Of a stretch of DNA of 64,000 bases, positions 24,001 through 25,964 are shown in pieces (the stretch's first letter is position 1; every line of letters starts with the position of its first letter). The position numbers were made by a program, and so were the translations under genes. The DNA lies in the NCBI RefSeq assembly GCF_020535545.1, contig NZ_CP084753.1, positions 831,177-895,176 of the forward strand, given 5' to 3'. This DNA is from Roseateles sp. XES5 (GTDB taxonomy: Bacteria > Pseudomonadota > Alphaproteobacteria > Rhizobiales > Rhizobiaceae). The notes under the pieces are model-generated. The model did not search any database. It had not been told where the DNA came from and saw nothing but the letters and a program-made list of their open reading frames with translations.

Positions 24001-24120
24001 CTCCAAACCTTCGGCCCGCAAAAACGCAGTGAGCTGAGATATCTGCTGAGCATTGAGCGGCTGGCCATCAATCCGAAGGGTGCTTGCGGTGCTTTGTACC
24101 GCTTGATCGAAGAGAGTCAT
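1..24120 (-). CDS. Giant multidomain RTX (hemolysin-type calcium-binding) secreted protein, 3' end outside window
   Basis: Read right to left from ATG at 24120, the frame held wherever I translated it, including near 21500, 16900, 12540, 4380 and the left edge; at least 8,040 codons. I did not check every codon for stops. The C-terminus, where a type I secretion signal would lie, is outside. Approximate order by residue: unrecognised N-terminus (1-480) with a hydrophobic stretch at 380-425; first RTX-like turns near 490; EF-hand-like loops (870-990); then from about 1550 dozens of GGxGxDxL nonapeptides alternating with HCBP-related segments ending in FADGT.W; L-type lectin (3180-3390); two carbohydrate-binding-like sandwiches (5000-5160, 6010-6160); seven cadherin-like repeats (6810-7545); more RTX to the edge. 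The start overlaps the upstream stop as ATGA, so it is translationally coupled. Expected to be exported unfolded by the adjacent T1SS and to fold on Ca2+ outside. Adhesin, matrix or acylated-toxin roles are inference. Confidence 0.93.
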   Translation of the reverse strand, partial: MTLFDQAVQSTASTLRIDGQPLNAQQISQLTAFLRAEGLEEDASSLINQYRPRLSDGSVYVVYSGSGARPPALAYIDEMQRSGLNAGTIGHTPYGEQISRLDTNNSYVDLASRLQDSFGGKLQYLDTATGGLNSINKYTITDVLWNYGSPEYISNGKDNGAGYFRGFFGDDIHPGRGFGSLELPELIGEKLNSETVRSNYTVNDALTRYQAFARAEETYKAIYRDQLWVDRQQIEPQLESDKFREHLDRSIELERRINIDFQVETSRYTQSELERAYLDGYRSSAERMAEYSSYSEQRAKLIVEAYRDVGDSAPEFIRNGMRKAAEYFEHPDGALNKPRVAMTMAASALAMADIWVEWDRRKNVPGAFELYLRHAANEAMQSLPLYAAIAAASMSPIGPAVIFSLTAVATYAAIRKVVGYLVNEYGLDQNGVVYQVLKTIDDSLTQFEKKIGSYLEWAKKELGGLVETSIETVTGRSIEWTGGESASIPGSGNDILIGDDVSALYGDSSDNWLIHRSAGEVYGEAGDDVLIGWVPEIIKIGEALERSVRDGERRAEKQREEWQASGDPRGNQPVPRDPNAKRATQEYTLKLDAGAGDDWVIVLGGEKATSAGGTGRDWIFNRSNGGIIYGDTIDGIDPETGGKVADTKENSDNIWYAANTVMKDAQHSDVLKFYGVTLTGGNAEGGIAGLFLGGGVGAVTGLANFYSSLDENGKYDPTRSVYFDHLFPWMTYMFRPNANGGVDMYITNQFDQLFTAVIGAEPSEAYKAQQALDAQGILKGWMKIENFDLVGSFIGFQQAGLKGQGTFGMVFKAPNPLAAMMTLLEPLLGAIGIAMAAKWGGNTLIDQAITLAAAAERFTDGLKWSNPADPLVIDLDGDGIETTEIATSNVYFDVDGDLFAERTGWLKGDDGFLVRDLNGNSRIDNVSEMFGGVGRSGFAQLSELDSNGDGKITRADVLWSELRVWQDYNRNGITDAGELKTLDQLGIVSLDLGARALDVRTPQGARLTGVGDVTFESGIVRNMYDAILASNDTDTRYAGEAGHGAWQSATALDIKGFGRITNLSVATANDIGFSNLVSSTAAAMTSPNLRTLVAQVGNVLGAWGETLEQTRELTPVLVGVDGAGKPVLLDRGVYVEDAQGGYWTLASGQPVKDAQGNAIARATLQDVLAQAAASGANWHLEQTWSPSDRAQELTAREAAPYLMRVVNGRAVILDYGIKQADGTWKLASNATTTYATKADILALPHAAGTEWRTEELGFNPYANLPVDRIGVRFTDGIAVDYTVKVTDQDGTFYVWARNLDRAIQLEWKTGDSREFNLRNYAIDFDTLDEVNSTDESTYRVEMLTPAQFHFAVSLSGVDFRPEILTAHVNNATGHISYAVGPTGSANLSPDPERYVSGIAMMIDLLQPVMEQYIGTSRRMAVRLAAQGGLKDFFAGVTYDVASDMYKPTTNRELAPMFAAIFRGAPASNANDAVLDYLTDWHAILSQVYPDYHPSGEGNLVGSTLKIDQAFIMQMLVSAFETVSIDLDIRGVAHALGVNEERIVTHGVSDTIVDGTDGTDYFYMTAGDQTLRGGKGADYYFVGRNSGNDLIDDKDLGASDELRFTDVLSTDVTAIRDGEDLILQIKGRPNSIRLTDQFLGELNELLSNGKRVDSGVSAIIFADGVAWDRFRMSMEVVDKERAAGLFNDSLMGSGSGDVLWGGRGNDYMSGGAGGDIYVFQRGDGQDVIDDLGTFSFGPVKAGIDILSFKGGITAEHLRLIRDGESANLKIVILDDQGNPTTDTIEIVGQFGGVRLGLGMFSELMGSGDGLDYVAPNLIERFIFDDGSSLDFGQIVEQVLKNAKTTADDAIFGMLNANTLDGGAGNDFLSGKEGDDTYIFGRGYGRDVIIDNAIPGLFEPPQHDKLKFIDQIRWTDLDFLRDGASDTLRMRIKGTNDEVVLQDFLDTVPIFGFLNIIEDIQFGDGTTWTGLKLAQHYIDIAKTVGNDTIYGYEELSDHLDGGAGDDRLIGFGGNDVYRVAIGEGNDTILDSSGNDQVVFEGIASTDVDFSRTALDLVITVRATGQRFVLENQYVRDSQQTYAVESLVFTDRTVSFLDVNPEDIDLVGTSGDDIITGSNFAETLDGREGNDTLTGGDGGDTYKFDAGYGQDVIIDRRVRAGWTDRHGVRVPVDDVVLFGGGITRDNVVFTKDGNDLLISITGRTDTLRIRNQFRDAEDGVELFKFYDGSTIKISDVEELLQIAGGNRGDNILTGLPNQENVLDGRQGDDTLYGGNKADTYAFSAGYSFDRIIEKADAAGVIDRVVFGASVRLEDIVISRNGNDLLIDLGNGVDVLTVVNGLSTTRVEQFEFADGRTLSIESIIDRMLMGTAGDDHLIGFDNRNDTLSGGAGSDALEGGLGNDTYKFGLGDGSDSVYDAGGVDKVVFGTGVTRDLVQFRNIDGDLLITLGDGTDRLVILSGYSVRPVESFVFADGTTLSIEDVRGIIRDGMSNTGQDRVDLRELPASSTLQPGTGNDRLILAQDSRVVVKAQEGIDSVEMPSGVTRATVVLEGYASNEAYVRLASVGSSDLVITFPSGSQLIVKGALGNGNLPNIEFSNGVVWDAAALVQAAVANQASAGNDIVTGSSRADTLVGGTGDDALSGGAGDDTYSFTRGDGRDVIDDTAGNDTLKITGYRPDELRVSQIDPARQELVLSFADSTDQIVLRYTSTWSGVDTIHFSDGTTFTLDQLRDMAASVGTWQDDRIVGSARNEVFQGGAGDDTIIGGGGDDIYRFARGDGHDRIESNGSADGKGTLVFAAGIALEDVVATRDRDGNIVLSINGSDDRVTLVDPAGDIDPVVAKVLFSDGRSLTYRALAASIAPSDRDDHVTVPADLANPAIGSQIFGGLGNDRIEGGRGADVITGGKGDDLLEGGSGADIYYFSRGDGQDTVSDIETADASKTDKVRFGAGIAPGDLRFLSVGPADIVIGIAGTDDRLTLKDMFRSGNSTTDYGVEQFEFADGTIWQLADIYANAAASTGAGNDTIDFGTQVDITATLDGGAGNDVLAGGIGDTTYVFGRGYGRDVIREGANWTGSFDTLRITSGIAPAEVVVIRNGNDFMLRLIGSDEQLTIVGQGNASAPPVDIVRFNDGTQWTAADLATRALTPEAAERLLHPSNTAIDPFQDPLFAGGGNGSGGGTPSVSTIGLAQHQTQNAAVTGLAVVGAATSLGDGTYQLTPDSANKSGAIWGTIDLSKNVVWTTKMFFGSRETGADGLSFAVQNSGANALSGSIANMGALVTGSFGIQFDTYGQTTDFSQFVLNGNVGDADFGQRRDYTQLEDAAWHDVVIAWDAATKTFTYSVDGVRKGSKSYDVVGSLFGGDATVWYGFGAATGGATNDHRVQIVSVASTGPSGVDSATVGTVEHIGSGLHTRELAGSAARNTYDVFVPLSRWGDGVDVITNFQGGDAGDILNIAVGQGLSGQLIARADGADTLVYFVPAGASDWADARLLLRLSNVAPASLTDVNFGGSAFSIIANQTKTGGATITGNFGNDILTGDSGANVMSGSGGNDTLDAGGGNDTLSGGRGNDWLRGGSGNDTYLFSRGDGQDTISDWDSGTDIIEFGTGIAPEDLVVRQVASGDHVNLVLSIAGTEDRITIERAVTADYNRIEQVRFSNGTTLTYAQLFDLSVVPTSGNDAIYGDERANVLTGGQGSDRLEGGVGNDTLTGGTGNDFLRGGYGNDTYPFSRGDGQDTISDWDSGTDTIEFGAGIAPEDVVVTQISSGGYLHLVLSIAGTEDRITIERGISHDYNRIEQIRFANGTTLTYAQLMDRATAPTGGADTFYGDERVNVLSGGAGNDIIDAGAGNDTLNGGTGNDFLRGGAGNDTYLFNLGDGQDTVSDWDSGTDAIVFGAGITFDDLVVSQYSSGGYTHLQISIAGTEDRITIDRGVSSDYNRIEEFRFADGSVKTHADILARIGANIYPGIIAIGQASTGGLVGTDADETLSASGFAAGTTLSGGGGYDTLTGSNYADILIGGAGNDTLAGRAGADVYRFSAGFGHDVIQESTSDGTNNIIEFDASFSVDDLIIEATRYVYGNGTFDFGQARIRFAGRDDRISIADLDTITQIRFADGTILNRQQMADRTIGLSDNDTSVSASDVASDDLLVGTDADDTIDGYGANDTLSGGAGNDRLYGDDGDDILIGGAGDDGLTGGSGANVYRFSAGFGHDTIHLNGNEQDWIEFDASLTPADIVLERAFSPWSDTPNYSEKLLVRVQGTEDVIEIDYTLAAFPWGALAGIRFADGTTWTLADIKAAVGLEAGIFQKGTPTDDVLTGTAEADTLTGGAANDTLTGGAGMDALIAGTGDDILDGGADADYLDGGAGSDTYRFSAGFGNDVINDARISGETNSIVFDASVSVSDIAIYYSHDGEHLVLRSTVGTDAIIIAGAYGDDTLGIDEVRFADGTIWTHDDLIANAIELPGSVLTGDETDQTLTGTAFDDQIDGSDGNETLIGAAGNDVIYGGDGDDIIEGGAGYDELSGGDGNDTYRFSAGFGSDTLQLWQGGDPDQDVISFDATIAAADVRLSALAPSSSEPMLMSAEPSRGFRLSIVGSTDTIDVQSFEDGDEIRFADGTVWTYADITGMIAEWQGVQLTGDQGDIVLGTAGSDRLSANRGVDSLLMGYGGSDRLTGSTGNDVLVGGAGNDTLQGDEGEDTYRFSAGFGQDTISEVGDELINHIEFDATISASDIVIERNGTSEWYDLFLRVAGTNDRITLSGGLMFTDFDIRFADGTVWDRDDILARIIDPQFPYIEGDQTGASMIGGATNDTFYGSSRGDTLDGRAGNDVLRGEWGDDILIGGTGSDDLFGGYGNDTYRFSAGFGEDRIYDNADPDETNIIEFDATIDPANVKVLTNTSNLTGAFYLAVSGSEDRVWINRSGTDTIIREVRFADGTVWSAADLAARLTYVPKPTITTAVSGAQMVGTAGSDVLIGTSGPDEIDGEAPVRWQATGPNLLVNGSFEDRAADAVAERGGYTATTMPGWMRLDSTQPATTRGFEHKSSGYNDVAATDGSYWLDLDGAATGGGGSNLHIAQDVAGLSAGEKLLIEFDHANATSDWSGSFEVLWNGAVVASFNNTGTAMLPAAILVTAKAGSNRLGFRATGTQDEIGASIDNVRLSRAQSVASTSIGSDTLSGLDGDDVIRGGAGDDFISGGRDNDMLYGGGGSDTINGDEGNDILVGSKGSDKLSGGLGNDIYRFAAGDGNDTITDASGVDRIEFGAGINPADVIVRVLGDSATLVVTFRNNDDRITITNGTATDGSAIESFSFANGTIWTFADIAARWKVPTAGADIIVGTTESETLRGGEGNDRLFASGGTDTLLGEGGDDTLTGSSGADILDGGSGSDTLLGGGGDDTYRWGRGSGNDTISDTGGADRIEIAAGVMPDDIRVIASGANSLVLRIRDTGEELTLTDVLYSSTYAIESIAFADGTIWNVTELRNQSLKGTDGADTTIGTAGSDRIEGRGDNDRLEGRGGDDVLSGGDGNDVLDGGDGIDRLVGGRGDDRLTGGIGADTYVFAAGDGVDTIADQGDEAADTLRIEGYGLNAIRFGSIGRDLVIRFAGSADRIIVRNALADGDADRIEAFEIVADGTTLSLADIRSRLVDEVALTGQWLAGGVGDDVLTGGSGDDYLTGGAGTDTLDGGAGNDHFANVSADAAVDVLTGGTGRDTYYFLPVRDDGGLVVADVITDFEAGAAGDVIRLSASNPNPFEGGGIWLAQSGADTLVVRRAATGPDQVLVRLLGVEATTLTSANFDGVPIAIDNSISINDDEAGHMLNGSALDDRIYGNGGADAISGFAGNDRLAGGADNDVIDGGLGNDRIAGQEGNDRIIGGAGSDIMSGGTGDDIIVGYGDGSLATDVDVFVGGKGDDKLYAGTGADTYRFARGDGHDTIIDLGGTDRIEFAAGITAADISVVQIGRDVELRIANDGGRIRLVGGLNGMSAIETIAFADGSTWGWSEVLTRSTESTTPGDDTVALPVTFGQDLIVNGDFSQFSPADVLGYTGTGVRLRAVSGWTEASGQTFEYQADGEGYWLDMEESYAHMDIRQVLNGLTAGQQLALQFDYKHPDGAPTNGLSVFWNGANLAAMTVDHGDWQTATILVTAVNGANTLRFLSTGASSTAGVGLDNVHLYVVGQQPGGVLVGKAGNDTLQGGSGNDSLTGGTGNDVLLGAAGDDTYLFARGDGQDVIRDTDGMNTLGFAAGILPSEVRVVSGTANLVLEIIGTGDRIDLGTPVRPGMGVSRVTFADGTIWNEAALIALARAPTSGDDIIRGDELDNVLAGGAGDDLLIGNGGADTLDGGAGADRLEGGAGDDIYLFGADGGHDRISDASGNDTLLLAAGIAPSDIDVAQSRDGADYTLIVKSTGARITIENALTTGKVETIRFADGTTWTTGDLIARAPTFGDDTLTGDAEANLMVGGLGNDHLSGRAGDDTYRFARGDGSDVIDDKSSSAGDRLEIIGYQAADVSFHRLAADSDDVAIRFAGTTDQIVIINALGGNAAGIETIALADGTIFTVNDMRLAILASLSTDGNDVVIGTDAADTLSGGKGSDLIRGGSGDDTYLYRRGDGDDRIEGVGAGADVVRLNDYNVADIVSAVRAGPDSNDLVVTFSGAGDRLVLVNALSSSNSWYSTLSLRFADGTIWSRDTMRARALSDVDGTGNDNVYGFDGDDTFAARAGDDLLSGADGADLYRFGKGAGHDTIVDAGSSGADRVQFLDFASTEARVEQLYRGSEAIIIRFTGYANASLTVFDALSNDAKGIESYVFSDGVTWTKDTLRTLLGNRAPTALDDGFYSVTTGVEIVLKAADLLRNDFDADGDTLTIVDVNAGDTGTATIDGQGNIRYTAANGYYGPASISYTISDGNNGFATATIDLRVRPIATAYADYGFTVAEDSPLVIRVERLLANDLDGDRMIVGQVYGAVNGAVSLSSDGNISFTPNANFNGMAEFTYVANTPEGGRAEAKVVIQVTAVNDAPVARNDSAPAVAEGASFTLDPRTLLANDTDVDGDWLSIQSVQSNADVVATIGDDGLIHIAPRAYFWGNAYFDYTVVDPSGVTSTARVSFTVTPVNDPPEARDDRFDLTDAGDPIREDNPIVIGADRLLANDIEHDGDPMTVIAVRNSHGGNARLLENGTVLFTPTADFNGDAWFEYQVDDGQGGSSWARATLVYQPVNDLPVARDDKYTSQALPILRGFEDTAIEIPILELLKNDFDPEGFTVRFESAGNAIHGDIQITDHGTIIFTPDADYWGEATFSYLISDNEGAVDGGTVTLWFENVGDAPPVANRDTIYVNEDIPFVIPIAQLLANDTDIDRDPIQFLGWRYATQLDVLRFGGETSTKVNGTVEFDAEGNLVFTPNRDATRSTGIVYRISDGADGETEGYVDFIIVPSNDDPTVGEDVGFVTPLNAPLVLRVSALLANDYDIEQADHDGDGIIDDDLDNPNRARPTFVGVDGVYDADALALGQRNAVGQVEVVNWAGETFIVVRFADGFTGNVAVEYRIADTEGATDTGFAMAHVAPGYGGTLTGSSRADYLAGTPGADLIKALAGNDYILAGDGNDRIEGGAGNDFVDAGSGDDWIDAGDGADHIDGGIGYDTISFEASDFGVRADLESRVGQGGYAQGDTYLGIEALIGSQYADQLGGDAADNLLEGRAGNDLLEGRGGSDTLRGGDGDDVLAGGAGADNLDGGAGSDTADYSFGSVGVSISLVAGTAHGGDAEGDVLTGIENLTGTDANDILEGDGEANILSGGRGNDTLMGGVGDDTLIGGRGADQLQGGDGIDVADYTMSAEAVTVDMLDGSAGGGDALGDTFSGIEIVQGSYHNDTIRGDHGDNRIRGGRGADIIDGRGGFDIADYSRADEGVSVNLGTGLGTAGEAAGDQLVSIEMVVGSLWADQLTGSGGNDRFQGLRGNDLIAGGAGSDTYLFGFDDGQDVVTENGAAGDTDRLVLSSAIAPKDVSVIRDGDDLLLEFERQDGILVDTVRVTDHFLGRETGLEEVVFANGTVWDRDRLDDLQRLG
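1480..3690 (-). repeat. Seven tandem cadherin-like (VCBS / tandem-95 type) repeats in the giant RTX protein
   Basis: Seven successive units of roughly 95-130 residues. Each begins with an acidic segment, has LLxNDxDxDGDxL near residue 25 and a GxxxFTPxxxFxG strand, and ends in a Y.VxDGxG segment followed by VND or a variant. Approximate unit borders are 3690, 3410, 3130, 2830, 2540, 2190, 1880 and 1480. Such Ca2+-binding Ig-like stalks are typical of large bacterial adhesins, where they extend a binding region away from the cell. Here they lie between RTX blocks, not next to an outer-membrane anchor that I can see. Confidence 0.85.
5640..6095 (-). other. Carbohydrate-binding-like beta-sandwich module (second copy) in the giant RTX protein
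   Basis: Segment of about 150 residues opening with LIVNGDF, then a GW motif, YWLDME, QxLNGLTAGQ, FDYKHP, WNG, and ending in GxxLDNVHL. The pattern resembles DUF642/galactose-binding-like jelly rolls (NGxFE, pGW, LDNV). It is related to the copy at 8650-9130. Ligand unknown. Confidence 0.65.
8650..9130 (-). other. Carbohydrate-binding-like beta-sandwich module (first copy) in the giant RTX protein
   Basis: About 160 residues with LLVNGSFED at the start, PGWMRLD, SYWLDLDG, QDVAGLSAGE, EFDHAN, LWNG and a terminal ASIDNVRLS. It has the same order of motifs as the module at 5640-6095 but a diverged sequence. A galactose-binding-like or DUF642-like fold is inferred. Confidence 0.65.
13960..14580 (-). 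other. L-type (legume-like) lectin domain in the giant RTX protein
   Basis: About 205 residues. The opening DGTYQLTPDSANKSGAIWG is the usual first strands of bacterial L-type lectins. It continues with a DGLSFAVQNSG segment, a GIQFDTYG strand carrying the family's characteristic FDT, an AWHDVVIAWD strand and YSVDG, and closes with WYGFGAATGG. These match legume-lectin-fold domains that bind glycans in a Ca2+-dependent way. Asp in DGLSF and Asp in FDT occupy the expected ligand or metal positions. Confidence 0.8.
21150..21512 (-). other. EF-hand/dockerin-like calcium-binding segment in the giant RTX protein
   Basis: The translated strand shows DLDGDGIET, DVDGDLF, DLNGNSRID, DSNGDGKIT and DYNRNGITDAGE within about 110 residues, followed by a LDQLGIVSLDL strand. 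Successive DxDxDG-type loops of this kind often precede the RTX part of large rhizobial calcium-binding proteins. The segment lies after the N-terminal region and before the repeat array. Confidence 0.75.
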
Positions 24121-24692
24121 TTGCGGACTCCTCGTTCAGCAACGAGGATGTCATCTTCGCTGAACCCATCGAATGTAAATCCGCAGGTCCGAGCAAGCTC
24201 CTGCGCAAGGGATCGATTTATATAAATGGATACCTTTTTTGCATCCGTATAAACACTTTCCCATTCCGGAAGGATAATTGCGGATTTTATTATCTCAAAT
24301 ACAATATTATATCCTTGCGCAATGAAACTATTTCCTCCTGACTGCTCTATCAAGGCCGCCTTATATGAAAGGCCCTCACCATCAGAGACTACTTTCAGTT
24401 TTACTTGATCATATTCTTCTCTAACCTCGAGAAGGACGGACGTGATCCGATGTGAATCGCCAGATTCAAATACCACTGCAGGCGCCGGCCCTGAATTGTG
24501 GCGAGTCCAAATCCTTGCCAATATGGGCGGCATTGGCATCGTTAGGTTTTCTCGACTGAGAGCCGGATCATAGAATATTTCTATAGATATAGTGCTAGAA
24601 TCTACGTCGAACCGACCGTTGGTAATCCTAAGCTTCAGCTCCGGGTCGACGAGATCAGTCAAAACTGGCTTGAAGCTGGGTTCAACATTCAT
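24117..24692 (-). CDS. Unrecognised 191-aa protein coupled to the giant RTX gene
   Basis: I do not recognise a family. The protein is 191 aa, soluble-looking, with no signal peptide or membrane segment, and is rich in beta-type sequence (alternating hydrophobics such as KLRITNGRFDV and SISIEIFYD). Its TGA stop overlaps the ATG of the giant RTX gene in ATGA, so the two should be translated together. It lies 112 bp downstream of the acyltransferase gene. Its base composition is AT-richer than most of the window, like the adjoining 5' part of the RTX gene. Position suggests a dedicated chaperone, acylation partner or immunity-type protein for the RTX product, but no sequence motif supports any of these. 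Confidence 0.82.
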   Translation of the reverse strand: MNVEPSFKPVLTDLVDPELKLRITNGRFDVDSSTISIEIFYDPALSRENLTMPMPPILARIWTRHNSGPAPAVVFESGDSHRITSVLLEVREEYDQVKLKVVSDGEGLSYKAALIEQSGGNSFIAQGYNIVFEIIKSAIILPEWESVYTDAKKVSIYINRSLAQELARTCGFTFDGFSEDDILVAERGVRK

Positions 24693-24804
24693 GGCGGACC
24701 TATCTAATGATCTTTTCGCTCAGACGTTGGCTCCGAGCGGCGTTTATTCAAAGGCCAACAAGACCGTGAATCCGGCCCAGGCTATGGGGTTGGCATCGTG
24801 GCTG

Positions 24805-25407
24805 CTATTGCTCTTCGGCGGCCCCGTGAACCTTCATATTTTCCAACACCGCTGGATCAACCAGTTGACTAACAATAGGATGGATTCGGATCGGGCTATC
24901 TTTCACAACTTGCTTGAAATTTGCGAGCACCGCCGTCGCTACCTTCTGAGACGGCGCGATGACGTCGAGGAGCCAATGCGTGCCACCACTACTCCAGTCT
25001 TCCGCTTTCAGCCGAATGGGGAAAACACGCGCCTGAATCTGCTCCCGAATCTTCGCATCGACGTCCTCAGAGACATTAGCCCAGATCGCAATGCCAGCCG
25101 TCTCCTCGATCTTTCCTTCGCCACCGGCACGCGCAATTGCAATCCGATCCTTGGTCAACGGCTCAACAACGAGATGCATGATATCCGCGAGTGACTGGTG
25201 GCGGTACCGAGGTAGGTTCAGCATCGCTAGGACCACCTCGCCAACACTTGCCTGGATCTTCGTCCGGAAGGCCGTGATCTGAGCGACAAGCTCTGGGCTC
25301 ATCTGGTTTTCGACGGGCTTCGAGTCAGTGGATGAATTGTCGTGCTTCGCGCCGTTGAGCACGGGTTTCCGTTCCGCCTTTACCTGGTCGTTATTGGTCG
25401 TTGCCAA
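24805..25407 (-). CDS. HlyC-like RTX toxin-activating lysine acyltransferase
   Basis: The 200-aa product matches the HlyC family (PF02794): His70 in RYRHQ and Asp148 in WLLDVIAP sit where the catalytic His23 and Asp92 of HlyC lie, and the stretch AIWANVSEDVD ... AEDWSSGGTHWLLDVIAP follows the family core closely. HlyC-type enzymes transfer fatty acyl groups from acyl-ACP to lysines of an RTX protein in the cytoplasm before export. An N-terminal extension of about 45 residues, polar and low-complexity, precedes the core. The start used is TTG with GGAG about 8 nt upstream; an internal ATG at 25302 would give a 165-aa protein of classical HlyC length but lacks a Shine-Dalgarno. It lies between hlyD-like and the RTX gene, behind its own putative promoter, an unusual order. 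The natural substrate should be the giant RTX protein (inference). Confidence 0.85.
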   Translation of the reverse strand: MATTNNDQVKAERKPVLNGAKHDNSSTDSKPVENQMSPELVAQITAFRTKIQASVGEVVLAMLNLPRYRHQSLADIMHLVVEPLTKDRIAIARAGGEGKIEETAGIAIWANVSEDVDAKIREQIQARVFPIRLKAEDWSSGGTHWLLDVIAPSQKVATAVLANFKQVVKDSPIRIHPIVSQLVDPAVLENMKVHGAAEEQ

Positions 25408-25964
25408 AGCCTAATCTCCGCAATCTTGAAATTGAGGCGACACGGTGCCGCACGCCCCGAAACCTTGAGATCATCGCGCTACTCCCATAGATGCGCTCCT
25501 AATGGAACGCAGTGCCGAACCTGCACCGCGCTGCCCATTGTTCCCGCATGCCCTAGAAGAACGAACACCCCCTCATTCTATTTCTTCATCGAACTTTACC
25601 CGGCGTGTAAGCTCAAGCTCAAATCGTAGCCGGCCAAAAGAATACTTCGCGATTTGTCCATCTCTTGCGCGAATTGTCCGCCAACGAGCCCAACCGAATG
25701 GCAAGCGTTGATTTTAGCGTCTTCGGGTTGGGGAAAGTGGCATTGCGCCGCACCGGCGACCAGTGGGTGCCACGCCAGACGGATCAGGCATTCTCGCCTC
25801 TGGGTGCGAGTTTTTGCTATCGTGAGCTCGTCCAAGGAGTATTTCGGCCAGGCCCCGAGCCAAGGCGGATTCCGTAGGTGTGGCGAGTACCCTTTACCAG
25901 CAGATGGCGATCCTCCAGCTTCAGCGGATCGGCCCCCGATCGCTCATTTCCACCGCAACCAGTT
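25408..25964. other. 557-bp gene-free stretch between hlyD-like and hlyC-like genes
   Basis: I see no convincing gene here; small open frames on both strands look like chance. The stretch contains the tandem motif at 25645-25679 and so probably holds a second promoter driving the acyltransferase, the 191-aa gene and the giant RTX gene. Confidence 0.6.
25645..25679 (-). promoter_or_regulatory. Tandem 15-bp motif, 20-bp period, upstream of acyltransferase gene
   Basis: The plus strand reads CTTCGCGATTTGTCC, ATCTC, then TTGCGCGAATTGTCC. On the coding (minus) strand this is two direct repeats close to GGACAAATCGCGCAA separated by 5 nt. The 35-bp block is identical at 30 positions to 29747-29781 upstream of the exporter gene. 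Direct repeats two helical turns apart fit an AraC-type dimer site. It lies about 238 nt before the acyltransferase start. Confidence 0.7.

Noticed and set aside
1..24120. CRISPR-like direct repeats in the RTX array
   Set aside because: The repeats encode GGxGxDxL peptides in one frame, vary at third positions and have no regular spacers.
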